Origin: Chloroflexota bacterium
GTDB taxonomy: Bacteria > Chloroflexota > Anaerolineae > Anaerolineales > Villigracilaceae
Reading direction: 5' to 3'
Assembly: GCA_024224815.1 (NCBI GenBank)
Contig: JAAENC010000486.1
Location: 1-64,000, forward strand
DNA length: 64,000 nucleotides
The notes beneath the pieces were generated by a model. That model was not told the origin of the DNA, made no database searches, and saw nothing but the letters and a program-made list of their open reading frames with translations. Positions 8,198-17,384 of the stretch are shown one piece after another. The position numbers and the translations under genes were made by a program. Position 1 is the stretch's first letter. Each line of letters opens with the position of its first letter.

Positions 8198-10405
8198 ATG
8201 TCTAATCTAAACGAACCCAGTGTCCTTGACTACCTAAAATATAAACTCGGGATGATCAAAAATCTCGACATTCCTAGTGAAGATGAATCCCCATCAACGC
8301 CAGAGAATGAACTCTCGGCTGAGGCAGAAAGTCCGATTAATCGGACTTCGGATTTAAGCAGGGACTTTAGCGAAGCATCCTTTCAGGGCAGTCCCGCCAT
8401 CGCCGATGTCTCCCTAGAAAATCTCGATGAAGAAAATGAAGTTGAAAAAACTCCAAAAGCAAAATTGAAACTAGATTCGCTCCCGTGGCGATCTTTGCTC
8501 GCTTTATTTCTCGCATTATTGGCACAATGGAATTTTGAGCCCCCTCTCCAGGGCCCTCCTGAGGCAACAGGCGGGTTGCTGGTTTATTTGGCAGCTTTCG
8601 CCATGCTCGCTTTGGCCTATCTCAAAGGCGAATGGAAATTACCATCTCCGCGAAAATCTGAAGAACAATTTGATTCGTTGAGAATTTCTCTCGTCAAGTT
8701 TTTTGCCATTTTTATGGGGATATTCCTTGCCTTTGCTGCGATGACTTTATTTATCCTTGAAGATAATCGCTTTACATTTTTAAATACTTTCCCGTGGTTA
8801 TTTGCGCTTTTCCTTTTCATTTGGGGCTTGTGGCGTTCTGGAGAGAAAAAAGAAAAAAGAGAATTCAACCCTAAATGGGCACTTCTTCTTCTTGCGATCT
8901 CTGGCATTATTCTCTTTTTCCGCCTCTATCAAACGGGCACAGTGCCGCCGGAACCCTTCAGCGACCACGCAGAAAAGATCCTCGATGTTTATGATATCTC
9001 ACAAGGTGAGCTTCGTGTTTTCTTCCCGCGCAATACGGGGCGCGAAGCCCTCCAGATGTATTGGACGCTGCTCGTCGCCAAAATTTTTGGCACAGGGCTA
9101 TCTTTTTATAGTCTCAAATTAGGTACAGCGCTACTCGGTTTATTAACCCTTCCTCACGTTTATTTATTAGGCAAAGAAATTGCCAATAAACGCGTCGGAT
9201 TGATCGCCTTTTTCCTGATGGGCATTGCCTACTGGCCAAATGTGATCAGCCGCGTGGGTTTGCGTTTTCCGCTTTACCCGCTTTTTGTTGCGCCGACACT
9301 TTTTTATCTCTTGCGCGGCATTCGCAGGCAGAGTCGCAACGATTTTATCCTCGCAGGTCTCTTTCTTGGCTTAGGCGCACACGGTTATAGCCCTTTCCGT
9401 ATTATGCCTTTTGTGATCGTTGCCGCAGTTGCTCTTTATCTGCTCCACAAGCAATCACAGGGTGCGCGCCAGCAAGTTTTTGTTCATCTCATATTCCTTG
9501 CGCTGATCTCTGTTATCGTTTTTCTTCCGCTTGGCGCTTATGCGCTCGAAAACCCAGAGAGATTCTCCTTCCGCGCTTTTTCCCGTTTAGATAATGCGGC
9601 AGGAAATGGCTTAAAGATTTTCCTCTCCAATTTTTGGGATGGAATCAAAATGTTCAACTGGAATAACGGCGGCATTTGGGTTCATTCAGTCGGATTAAGA
9701 CCCGCGCTGGGCGTGGTCAGCGGCGCGTTTTTCATCATTGGTATCCTTTTATTATTCGTGCGTTATTTCAGCGCGGGACACTGGCTTGACCTATACTTGC
9801 CTCTGTCCATTTTGCTTCTACAGCTCCCCTCAACATTATCCATTGCCTTCCCCGAAGAGAATCCGGCATTAAATCGGGCAGGGGGGGCAGCGGTGGTGGT
9901 ATTCCTTGTCGTTGCCCTAGCTGTTGATGCTTTGCTCTCCAGCCTAAGGTCACGTTTTCCCCGTCATTTTTGGGGAAGGGCTTTTGCCTGGGGCATTCCC
10001 GTTTTGCTGATGCTCTTATCCCTTTTTCAGAATTACGATCTGGTTTTTAATACTTACGCCGATTATTTCCGTGACAGTGCGTGGAATTCATCGGAAATGG
10101 GCGAGATCATCCAGGAATTTGAGCAGGCTCATGGGCAGACGGATACAATTTGGATCGTGCCCTATGAGCATTGGGTAGATACACGTTTACCCGGTGTTTG
10201 GGCCGGAATCCCGAATAGAAATTTTGGTCTGTGGTCTGAAGATTTATACCTGAGCACTGACCTTGAAGGCCCAAAACTTTTCCTTTATAAACCCGGAGAT
10301 GGCGAAGCCATCGACGAGCTGCGTTATCTTTACCCCGACGGCGTTTTGACGCGATATATTTCTAAAGCGCAAAACCGCGATTTTATGATCTTTCGTGTGC
10401 CTTAG
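8198..10405 (+). CDS. GT39-like (GT-C fold) membrane glycosyltransferase
   Basis: 735 residues. A charged, Glu/Ser-rich cytoplasmic tail (about 1-95) precedes about a dozen membrane helices. After the third or fourth helix comes a loop with PPEPFSDHAEKILDVYDI; the acidic DHAE is in the position of the catalytic acidic residue of PMT/ArnT-like GT-C enzymes. RNTGREALQMYWTLLVAK and the following helices fit the PMT_2 pattern. A soluble region of about 80 residues (WNSSEMGEIIQEFEQAHG onward) closes the protein. Such enzymes use polyprenyl-phosphate sugars to glycosylate exported molecules on the outer face of the membrane. It is followed by a second GT-C-type gene, so the two probably serve one surface-glycan pathway. 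No Shine-Dalgarno; it starts with CTTATG seven bases after the previous stop. Confidence 0.8.
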   Translation: MSNLNEPSVLDYLKYKLGMIKNLDIPSEDESPSTPENELSAEAESPINRTSDLSRDFSEASFQGSPAIADVSLENLDEENEVEKTPKAKLKLDSLPWRSLLALFLALLAQWNFEPPLQGPPEATGGLLVYLAAFAMLALAYLKGEWKLPSPRKSEEQFDSLRISLVKFFAIFMGIFLAFAAMTLFILEDNRFTFLNTFPWLFALFLFIWGLWRSGEKKEKREFNPKWALLLLAISGIILFFRLYQTGTVPPEPFSDHAEKILDVYDISQGELRVFFPRNTGREALQMYWTLLVAKIFGTGLSFYSLKLGTALLGLLTLPHVYLLGKEIANKRVGLIAFFLMGIAYWPNVISRVGLRFPLYPLFVAPTLFYLLRGIRRQSRNDFILAGLFLGLGAHGYSPFRIMPFVIVAAVALYLLHKQSQGARQQVFVHLIFLALISVIVFLPLGAYALENPERFSFRAFSRLDNAAGNGLKIFLSNFWDGIKMFNWNNGGIWVHSVGLRPALGVVSGAFFIIGILLLFVRYFSAGHWLDLYLPLSILLLQLPSTLSIAFPEENPALNRAGGAAVVVFLVVALAVDALLSSLRSRFPRHFWGRAFAWGIPVLLMLLSLFQNYDLVFNTYADYFRDSAWNSSEMGEIIQEFEQAHGQTDTIWIVPYEHWVDTRLPGVWAGIPNRNFGLWSEDLYLSTDLEGPKLFLYKPGDGEAIDELRYLYPDGVLTRYISKAQNRDFMIFRVP

Positions 10406-10501
10406 CGAGCAACCGTTAAGGCGGTCTGAATGAAAGTACTAATCTTTAAAACTTAAAAAAAACTCCGCGCACTCTTTGCATCTTGGCGGTTTATCACTCT
10501 T

Positions 10502-13500
10502 ATGAAGAATTCTAAAAATAAACATTCCCTCCTTTACGATATTGCCCTCGTCCTCGTCATCATAGCGGGATTTTGGTTCCGCTCTGTTGGTCTCGATTGG
10601 GACGATGGGCAGCATTTGCATCCTGATGAACGCTTTTTGACCATGGTCGAGAGTTCAATTGTTCCGGTTGAATTATCAACAGGAATGATAGGCGCTCTCC
10701 CCGAAGGTTGCGAAGAATGGGGCGGCTATTTTGACACAGAATGCTCCTCGCTTAACCCCCATAATCGCGGACATGGTTTCTTCGTTTATGGCACATTGCC
10801 GATTTTTGTCACCCGCTACGTTGCAGAGTGGGTAGGAGAAACAGGCTACGGGAATGTGCACTTGGTTGGGCGGCAACTCTCTGCTTTGGCCGATTTGCTC
10901 AGCGTTATCTTGCTTTATTTTATTGTCGCACGTGTTTATAACCGAAAAATAGCTCTGCTTTCAGCCGCTTTCTCGGCTTTTGCGGTTTTACAGATCCAAC
11001 AATCCCATTTCTTTACGGTCGATACTTTTGTCAACTTTTTCATGTTCCTGACGATTTATTTCGCTGTGGAAATTGTCTTTTCTCCAAATGTAAAAGGCAG
11101 GAAAAGACAGCGAGATAAAACTTTCAGCATTTTGACAGCCAAATTTATTTGGCTCAGCGTCGGCTTTGGTCTCGCCCTCGGGATGGCCGTTGCTTCGAAG
11201 ATCAATGCGGCAGTTTTGGCAATTTTATTGCCATTGGCTTTTGCATTGCGTTTTTCACAGAATCTAAATCAGAAAGTGGAAGATGAAGACGAGGAAGAAG
11301 ACAGCGATCACTTATCCACGATCATAAATCAGGCTATTGTGCTGCTCGTTATTGGCGCATTTGCCTCTTTTCTCGCTTTTCGCATCTTTCAACCTTATGC
11401 CTTTAGCGGCCCTGGCTTTTTTGGCGTAATTCCCAACGAAACGTGGGTCAGCAATATTATGGATCAGCGCGCCCAAGCCAGCGGAGACGCTGACTTGCCC
11501 TTCGCTTTTCAGTGGGCGCGTCGTTCGCATCTTTATTCATTCGAGAATCTGACCAAATGGGGGCTGGGGCTTCCTTTGGGCATACTCGCTTGGGTCGGAT
11601 TTTTGTGGATGGGCTGGCGCACGTTGAAAGGCGAGCGTCGCCATCTCCTGCTTTGGGGCTGGACGGCTTTTTATTTCCTTTGGCAGTCGAGTCAATTTAA
11701 TCCCACCATGCGTTATCAGCTTCCGATCTATCCGCTTTTGGCGATGACGGCTGCGTGGGTCGTTTTCCAGAAATCCAAAAATCGCATTCTACAAAATACA
11801 TTACGCATTTCTGGCGTGCTGGTTTTGGTGGCTACTGCGCTTTGGGCTTATGCTTTTGTGCAAATTTATCAACGCCCGCACACACGCGTGGCTGCCGCCC
11901 GCTGGATCTATAATAACGTCCCCGCCGCAGTAAATCTTCGCATCGAGCAAGCGGATAATGAGATTTACCAGCAACCGCTATATTTCCCGCAAGATTTGGG
12001 CATTCAGGAAGCCGCGCCTTATAACCATCACTTTATTGTCAACGCAAGCGGATTATTGACGGATATTCACTTTGCCTCGGTGCAAAGCCAGAGCGGATCA
12101 CTACCCCAAACGCTTTCCGTTAAAATAACGCGTCAATCTGGTGCTTCCGCGGAAGAGAAATTTGCTACCGCCTCCATTACGTCTGCTTTCCCCGAAACAC
12201 AACCGCTAAGCCTCCAACTCGACCCACCACTCCAACTGCTCGAAGAAGAAAGCTACACCATCGAGATTACGACCAACGGAGATTTACTCTCCCTAAAAGG
12301 CGCTACAGTCATCAACGAATCATCCTGGGATGACGGCCTACCCCTTCGCCTTGGCGGATACGATGGTTTTGGCGGTCTTTATCAGCCCGGTCTCAATATG
12401 GAAATGTATTGGGCCGACGACGAAGCCAAAATTGAGCGTTTTCTCAGCAATTTATCTCAGGGAGAGTATCTTTTCATCTCCTCCAATAGACAATGGGCGA
12501 CTCTTCCGCGTGTCCCCGAGCGTTATCCCCTCACCAAAGCCTACTATGAATCCCTGATCGGCTGCCCCCCCGAAGAAGATGTGATCTGGTGCTATAACAC
12601 CGCTCGCCCTGGCGATTTTGAAGGCCAACTCGGCTATGAATTGGTCGAAGTCTTTGAATCTTTCCCCACGCTCGAAATCCCCGGCCTTTTCCATTGGGAA
12701 GCAAACGACCAATTTGCAGAAGAAGCCTTTACGGTTTATGACCACACCAAAGTGCTCATTTTCAAGAAGACAGATGCCTTTGACGCGACGAAAGTTGAGA
12801 ACCTACTCCGCGCAGTGGATATCAGCAATGTCGTTCACTTAACCCCAAAAGCTGCTGGAGACTATAAAGGGCTAGGAGAGCCAGATGCGCCCAAAGAATT
12901 GATTCTCTCCGAAGAAGAATGGGCGCGCCAACGTGAAGGTGGGACGTGGTCAGAACTTTTCAACGTAGAAGCACTCAAAAATAAATATCCCATTTTGGGA
13001 TTACTGCTCTGGTATCTGACTATCTTCGTTTTAGGACTTTTCACTTATCCCATCGTGCGCAGGGTTTTTCCCGGCCTAGCCGATAAGGGCTATCCGCTTT
13101 CGCGCGCATTTGGTTTATTGCTACTCGCCTACTTCCCGTGGTTACTTGGTTCATTTGGAATAGCGTATAGCCGTTTAACCATCGGACTTGTTTTCGCAAC
13201 AATTATTGTTTTAGGCACCTTGCTGGCATATCGTGAATTTGCGAGGCAGTTTGATCGCCGAAGCAATCCCATAGACGATGAGACTGCTTCGGCACAAAAA
13301 AACGCGCCTCGCAGATTCATTGACTATATTATGGAAGAATGGAATTCAAATCGTCGTTATTATCTGATGATAGAAGGGCTTTTCCTCGCCTTCTTCCTTT
13401 TCGATCTGCTCATCCGTATTGGCAATCCAGACCTTTGGCATCCATCCAAAGGTGGCGAAAGACCGATGGATCTGTCATATCTCCACGCGGTCTTAAAAAG

Positions 13501-15553
13501 CACCACTTTCCCGCCTTATGACCCTTGGTTTGCGGGTGGTTATCTTAATTACTATTATTTCGGTTTTGTGCTGGTTGGCACACCCATTAAATTACTCGGC
13601 CTAACACCCACAACGGCCTATAACTATCTTTTACCGACGCTCTTCGCGATCGTGGGGATGGGCGCTTTCTCTATCGGTTGGAATTTATTAGGACAAAAAG
13701 CGAAAAACGACGTTCAAGAATTGGAAGAAGAAGAAACATCCAACCCCCAAATTTCAATTCCCAAATTGCCTTTTATCGCCGGTATCTCCTCTGCCGCAGC
13801 GATGATTTTGCTCGGCAACCTCGGCACGATCCGTGCCATTTACCACGCATTCCAGCGCATTGTTGACACGAACGGCCATTACGCAGATATTAGCGTTTTC
13901 GCACATCTCTGGCTCGCCATGCAGGGGCTTTGGAAAATGATCACCGAAAAAGCAATGTTGCCGCTTCGGATAGGCGATTGGTATTGGTTCCCCAGCCGTG
14001 TTATCCCCGCCCCGGGCGATGTAGAGCCAATTACCGAATTTCCCCTTTTCACTTTCTTATATAGCGATCTGCACGCACACATGATCGTTTTACCGCTCGC
14101 GGTACTTGCTATTGCGTGGGCGGTATCCTTTCTCCACGCGCGATTTAACGGTAAAAATTCCATCATTCAGATTTTTGTTGAAATAGCGGGGGCAAGCCTA
14201 ATTGTAGGGGCGATGCGCCCAACAAATACTTGGGATCTCTACGCTTATTTGCCCCTTCTGGCTATCATTATCGCTTATGCGCTTTTCAAATCCCAAAAGA
14301 CCCGAAAGGTTTCCAATAGCCTCAGTGAAGACCAAGATATTGGGAAGCAAAAGGATGATTTCTGGCCCGAAGCGATAATAAAACCTTTCGGGTCTGCCTT
14401 GCTCGGCATGGGCATTTTCTTTGCCCTCTCCACCCTTTTCTACCAGCCCTATATCGCAAAATTTGGCCTGGCATATACCGAGATCCGCCAGTGGACAGGC
14501 TCGCACACACCGCTTTCCTCCTATTTTACGCAATGGGGACTTTTCCTCTTCATCATCATTTCTTGGATGTGGTGGCAAACGCACGAGTGGATGGCAGAAA
14601 CGCCGCTCTCTGCCTTCAAAAAAGCACGCAAAGAATGGGTGAATTTTGCCGCAATAATTATGTTAGCACTCCTGGTCGGATTAGCCTATCTCGATATTAA
14701 CATCGGATGGCTTGCCGTACCGCTCTTGTTTTGGGCTGGGTTGCTGATCTTCAAAAAGAATCTCGGCGAGGGGCAACGCCTAATTCTATTCCTGACCGGA
14801 ACAGGTCTCGCGCTGACCATCGTTGTCGAAGTGATCGTTCTCAGCGGCGATATTGGCCGAATGAATACTGTTTTCAAACTCTACCTGCAAACCTGGACAT
14901 TTTTTGCCATCAGCGCAGGCGCATCTTTGGGCTGGCTACTCCCCGAAATCAAAAAATGGACAGAAAAATGGCAAGGCGGCTGGAAAAGCACAGCGATGGT
15001 TTTCTTCGCAGGTGCGCTACTTTTCACCCTCACCGGCACAATGGATAAAATTCGTGATCGTGTCCGTTCAGATGCTCCCGCTGGCCTTGACGGCATGAAA
15101 TATATGGAAACAGCCACCCATTGGGATAGCGAAGAACTGGATTTAGGCCAAGACTACGCAGGCATTTTATGGATGCGCGAAAATGTACAGGGTTCCCCTG
15201 TTATCGTCGAAGCAAATACCCCCGAATATCGTTGGGGAAGCCGCTATAGCATTTATACAGGCCTCCCCGGCGTTGTCGGCTGGAACTGGCACCAACGCCA
15301 GCAACGCGCCCTAACACCGCATCTTGTTACTGATCGTGTTGCAGAAATTAAAATATTCTACGAAACGATGAATATCAGCGAAGCCTTAGCTTTCATCGAA
15401 AAATATGATGTTAAATATATTGTCGTTGGGCAAGTAGAAAAAGCCTATTATCTCGTGGGGCTAGAGAAGTTTGCAGAGCAGAACGGAGTTTTATGGGATG
15501 AGGTCTTTAGAGAAAAAGATACTGTGATTTATGAGATAAGCAATAGTCAGTAA
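10502..15553 (+). CDS. Giant GT-C / DUF2298 ('Chlor_Arch_YYY') fusion membrane protein
   Basis: 1683 residues in two halves. The N-terminal half (about 1-450) is GT39-like: a first helix, then GLDWDDGQHLHPDERFLTMV with acidic D and HPDER in the catalytic loop, then about eleven helices. A soluble beta-rich insert lies around 460-820. The second half (about 830-1683) matches the YYY family (DUF2298): membrane helices, NPDLWHPSKGGERPMD, the defining GGYLNYYYFGFVLVG, then TNTWDLYAYLPL and a soluble tail ending in VKYIVVGQVEKAYY. YYY proteins are known from Chloroflexi and some archaea and have been associated with glycan export or transfer, but no member's reaction is settled as far as I know. 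A palindromic repeat is translated at residues about 911-940. The protein starts with CTTATG and no Shine-Dalgarno. It closes the surface-glycan block. Confidence 0.85.
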   Translation: MKNSKNKHSLLYDIALVLVIIAGFWFRSVGLDWDDGQHLHPDERFLTMVESSIVPVELSTGMIGALPEGCEEWGGYFDTECSSLNPHNRGHGFFVYGTLPIFVTRYVAEWVGETGYGNVHLVGRQLSALADLLSVILLYFIVARVYNRKIALLSAAFSAFAVLQIQQSHFFTVDTFVNFFMFLTIYFAVEIVFSPNVKGRKRQRDKTFSILTAKFIWLSVGFGLALGMAVASKINAAVLAILLPLAFALRFSQNLNQKVEDEDEEEDSDHLSTIINQAIVLLVIGAFASFLAFRIFQPYAFSGPGFFGVIPNETWVSNIMDQRAQASGDADLPFAFQWARRSHLYSFENLTKWGLGLPLGILAWVGFLWMGWRTLKGERRHLLLWGWTAFYFLWQSSQFNPTMRYQLPIYPLLAMTAAWVVFQKSKNRILQNTLRISGVLVLVATALWAYAFVQIYQRPHTRVAAARWIYNNVPAAVNLRIEQADNEIYQQPLYFPQDLGIQEAAPYNHHFIVNASGLLTDIHFASVQSQSGSLPQTLSVKITRQSGASAEEKFATASITSAFPETQPLSLQLDPPLQLLEEESYTIEITTNGDLLSLKGATVINESSWDDGLPLRLGGYDGFGGLYQPGLNMEMYWADDEAKIERFLSNLSQGEYLFISSNRQWATLPRVPERYPLTKAYYESLIGCPPEEDVIWCYNTARPGDFEGQLGYELVEVFESFPTLEIPGLFHWEANDQFAEEAFTVYDHTKVLIFKKTDAFDATKVENLLRAVDISNVVHLTPKAAGDYKGLGEPDAPKELILSEEEWARQREGGTWSELFNVEALKNKYPILGLLLWYLTIFVLGLFTYPIVRRVFPGLADKGYPLSRAFGLLLLAYFPWLLGSFGIAYSRLTIGLVFATIIVLGTLLAYREFARQFDRRSNPIDDETASAQKNAPRRFIDYIMEEWNSNRRYYLMIEGLFLAFFLFDLLIRIGNPDLWHPSKGGERPMDLSYLHAVLKSTTFPPYDPWFAGGYLNYYYFGFVLVGTPIKLLGLTPTTAYNYLLPTLFAIVGMGAFSIGWNLLGQKAKNDVQELEEEETSNPQISIPKLPFIAGISSAAAMILLGNLGTIRAIYHAFQRIVDTNGHYADISVFAHLWLAMQGLWKMITEKAMLPLRIGDWYWFPSRVIPAPGDVEPITEFPLFTFLYSDLHAHMIVLPLAVLAIAWAVSFLHARFNGKNSIIQIFVEIAGASLIVGAMRPTNTWDLYAYLPLLAIIIAYALFKSQKTRKVSNSLSEDQDIGKQKDDFWPEAIIKPFGSALLGMGIFFALSTLFYQPYIAKFGLAYTEIRQWTGSHTPLSSYFTQWGLFLFIIISWMWWQTHEWMAETPLSAFKKARKEWVNFAAIIMLALLVGLAYLDINIGWLAVPLLFWAGLLIFKKNLGEGQRLILFLTGTGLALTIVVEVIVLSGDIGRMNTVFKLYLQTWTFFAISAGASLGWLLPEIKKWTEKWQGGWKSTAMVFFAGALLFTLTGTMDKIRDRVRSDAPAGLDGMKYMETATHWDSEELDLGQDYAGILWMRENVQGSPVIVEANTPEYRWGSRYSIYTGLPGVVGWNWHQRQQRALTPHLVTDRVAEIKIFYETMNISEALAFIEKYDVKYIVVGQVEKAYYLVGLEKFAEQNGVLWDEVFREKDTVIYEISNSQ
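13234..13319 (+). repeat. Palindromic repeat (GCGAGG...GAAGCARTC family), copy A, inside a coding sequence
   Basis: Left arm TGAATTTGCGAGGC ... GCCGAAGCAATC and right arm GACTGCTTCGGC ... GCCTCGCAGATTCA pair with about one mismatch per arm segment. The 86-bp element is read through in frame inside the YYY fusion protein, supplying a hydrophilic loop between membrane helices. Related copies are at 21259-21350 and 38603-38696. Confidence 0.8.
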
Positions 15554-15569
15554 AACTAGGAGAAATGGG

Positions 15570-15893
15570 ATGAGTGATAAAAAAGCATTGGTTAGTAATG
15601 CCTTCCAAACTTTTATGAACGAAGCTCCTGAACATGCACAGGCTTGGGGTGGATTGGTGCAGGGGTTATCCAAGGCAAGTGGTCTGGATAAAAAAACGCA
15701 GGCATTGGCTTATTTGGCTGTACTGGCTGCGCTGCAACGTGAAAGCGGAATTCCTTTTCATGTAAAATCTGCCAAAGAAGCAGGCGCATCGCGAGAAGAA
15801 GTCATTAGCGCGCTTTTGGTTGGCCTCCCTGCAGCAGGACATGTTGTAACACAAGTTTTGCCAGCTGCGGTTGCCGCTTACGATTCAGATTGA
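15570..15893 (+). CDS. Carboxymuconolactone decarboxylase (CMD/AhpD-fold) family protein without the CxxC pair
   Basis: 107 residues, a single CMD domain: LDKKTQALAYLAVLAALQRESGIPFHVKSAKEAGASREEVISALLVGLPAAG. In AhpD-type members the motif is ExxCxxCxxxH. Here the E and H are present (ES..PFH) but both cysteines are replaced, so a thiol peroxidase role is unlikely; gamma-carboxymuconolactone-type or unknown chemistry remains possible. AGGAGA at 15558-15563 gives a good ribosome binding site for ATG 15570. It follows the YYY gene by 16 bases and may be co-transcribed, although its function is not obviously connected. Confidence 0.8.
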   Translation: MSDKKALVSNAFQTFMNEAPEHAQAWGGLVQGLSKASGLDKKTQALAYLAVLAALQRESGIPFHVKSAKEAGASREEVISALLVGLPAAGHVVTQVLPAAVAAYDSD

Positions 15894-15919
15894 TCTTCGT
15901 TTCCTTATTTAAAAAAAGA

Positions 15920-16030
15920 GATGTGCATTGCATCTGAAAGATGCGTTGCACATCGGCTTTTAAAACAAGATTGTCCTTGAAAATCAGACATGTATTGCAC
16001 TTTTGAAGCGCGTTGCATGTCTGATTTTTC
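15920..16030. repeat. Pair of TGCATTGCATC-type hairpins between convergent genes
   Basis: Hairpin 1: GATGTGCATTGCATC (15920-15934) with GATGCGTTGCACATC (15940-15954), two mismatched positions. Hairpin 2: AAAATCAGACATG...TTGC (from 15980) with GCGTTGCATGTCTGATTTT (to about 16027), ending in a T-run. They share the TTGCA core. The second could terminate transcription in both directions between the CMD gene and the minus-strand YrdB gene. Related hairpins occur at 54346-54446. Confidence 0.65.
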
Positions 16031-16072
16031 TCTGAAAGATACTTAGCCTACAATCAGAATTGATTTTTTCTC

Positions 16073-16441
16073 CTATTTCTTCAACAACCAGATTATTCTG
16101 TCATAAGAAATCAAATAATGGATTAGTACAACCACGCCCAAGACTTTTGCCCATGTGATTTGTCCTGCGTCAAATAAAAACCAGACAGCCACGCCAAAGA
16201 AAACTAATTCGAGAATAAGTCGAATAATCCCTGTAATAGGAACAGGCGCATTGCCCGAACGGCTGGGGTCGTTAGGCACGGCAAAGGTGCCCCATAAAAC
16301 CATCGCAAGAAGTGGCAAGCCGATTACAAGAGCGAAGCGCATCAGACCTTCGTGTTGAGTCCAGCCCCAGTAGCCGAAAGCGAATAGCGCTATTAATTCA
16401 AGAATGAAACGCAGTGCAAGATTGATCGGATTTGAACCCAT
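16073..16441 (-). CDS. YrdB/DUF2568 family small membrane protein
   Basis: 122 residues with four hydrophobic helices: NPINLALRFILELIALFAFGYWGW, GLPLLAMVLWGTFAVPNDPSR, IRLILELVFFGVAVWFL and LGVVVLIHYLISYDRIIWLL. The repeated RxxLELxxxxA pattern and the WGTFxVPxDPSR motif are characteristic of the DUF2568/YrdB family, whose function is unknown. It is the last gene of a minus-strand operon: 23 bases separate it from the SnoaL-like gene upstream, with AAAAAGG shortly before the ATG. Confidence 0.85.
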   Translation of the reverse strand: MGSNPINLALRFILELIALFAFGYWGWTQHEGLMRFALVIGLPLLAMVLWGTFAVPNDPSRSGNAPVPITGIIRLILELVFFGVAVWFLFDAGQITWAKVLGVVVLIHYLISYDRIIWLLKK

Positions 16442-16464
16442 TTTTTTACCTTTTTGGAGGAGAA

Positions 16465-16839
16465 TTATTTTCTGTCGTAATATGTGAAGTCTTTTATGAT
16501 TTGCCCATTTTCAATCGTGAAGATGGTGCAGATCGGCAAAGTCCATTTTGTGCCATCGGGGGCTGTTCCAGAAGAGATAAATTCTACAACGACATGCTTG
16601 CCGCCTGATGGATAGATTTGAACCACATCGTCACGAAGGTCAGGGAAGATATCACCCATTTCTTTATATTTCTCTATCGTTTTTTTTCTACTTTGCTTGA
16701 CGATTTCTTGCCCAAAAGAAGGGTCTTTAAAATCAGCGGGGTCTGAGTATAGCGCAGCCATTTTTTCCCACTCGTGTTTGTTGAAATGTTCAAAAACGGA
16801 CTTGGCAATGATTATATTTTCACCTTGTATTTGCATCAT
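16465..16839 (-). CDS. SnoaL-like / NTF2-fold protein
   Basis: 124 residues of the SnoaL/NTF2-like cone fold: helix-rich N-terminus (KSVFEHFNKHEWEKMAALYSDPADFKDPSFG), then a basic helix and beta strands VVVEFISSGTAPDGTKW and CTIFTIENGQIIKDFTYYD. Members are small ligand-binding proteins, isomerases or cyclases; no reaction can be named here. Two in-frame ATGs lie at 16839 and 16836; an AGGAG directly upstream supports either. It is the middle gene of the MazF - SnoaL - YrdB minus-strand operon, 13 bases after the MazF stop. Confidence 0.85.
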   Translation of the reverse strand: MMQIQGENIIIAKSVFEHFNKHEWEKMAALYSDPADFKDPSFGQEIVKQSRKKTIEKYKEMGDIFPDLRDDVVQIYPSGGKHVVVEFISSGTAPDGTKWTLPICTIFTIENGQIIKDFTYYDRK

Positions 16840-16852
16840 AGCTTCTCCTTTT

Positions 16853-17248
16853 TTATTTTCGACTTTCCGTCATTCTTTGCAGAAATTTCATTCCGGCTAA
16901 AACTTCTTCGATACGTTGATCGCTAAGTGATCCTATATATTTTCCTAATTTTACCTTCTCAATTCTTATTACTTGAGAAACATCTACAATACTTTGCCTG
17001 GGCAAATTTGCTTCGTCAACTTCAAGCAAGATATTCCCCGGTAAACTAACTTTCTTCATATTTGTTGTTAACGCGCAAAGCGTTACTGTACCATTGCGAC
17101 TATGGCTCGTAGCATTATCTTGGATCACTACATGGGGGTGTGGATATTCTGAAGAGAATTCAGTGTTTTCTTCCAAGAGAAGCCAGAAAATATCACCTTG
17201 TTTTATCAAGTCTAAACCTTTACTAAGTTCTTTAGATGGCTTGTTCAT
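16853..17248 (-). CDS. PemK/MazF-family toxin-like endoribonuclease
   Basis: 131 residues. Family features: IKQGDIFWLLLE at the N-terminus (QGDIxW), PHPHVVIQDNATSHSRNGTVTLCALTTN (the P-H-V-V-x-N...T-V-x-x-x-x-L-T-T core), NILLEVDEANLPRQSIVDVSQVIRIEK and a C-terminal helix. MazF/PemK toxins cut mRNA at specific short sites. No antitoxin gene is visible next to it: upstream is a 136-base divergent intergenic region and downstream a SnoaL-like gene. It may therefore be a solitary family member used as a regulator, or its partner may lie elsewhere. First gene of a three-gene minus-strand operon. Confidence 0.85.
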   Translation of the reverse strand: MNKPSKELSKGLDLIKQGDIFWLLLEENTEFSSEYPHPHVVIQDNATSHSRNGTVTLCALTTNMKKVSLPGNILLEVDEANLPRQSIVDVSQVIRIEKVKLGKYIGSLSDQRIEEVLAGMKFLQRMTESRK

Positions 17249-17384
17249 ATTATAGAGTGTCCCATATTTTGTCGAATTATAACTAGTTTGTTATGAACTA
17301 TTAGGTGATTTCAGGTAAAATCGAGTAAGTGGAGTTTTGAATATACAGATAATAGTGTTCTAAAGGGGATACAAGGAGATGTAA

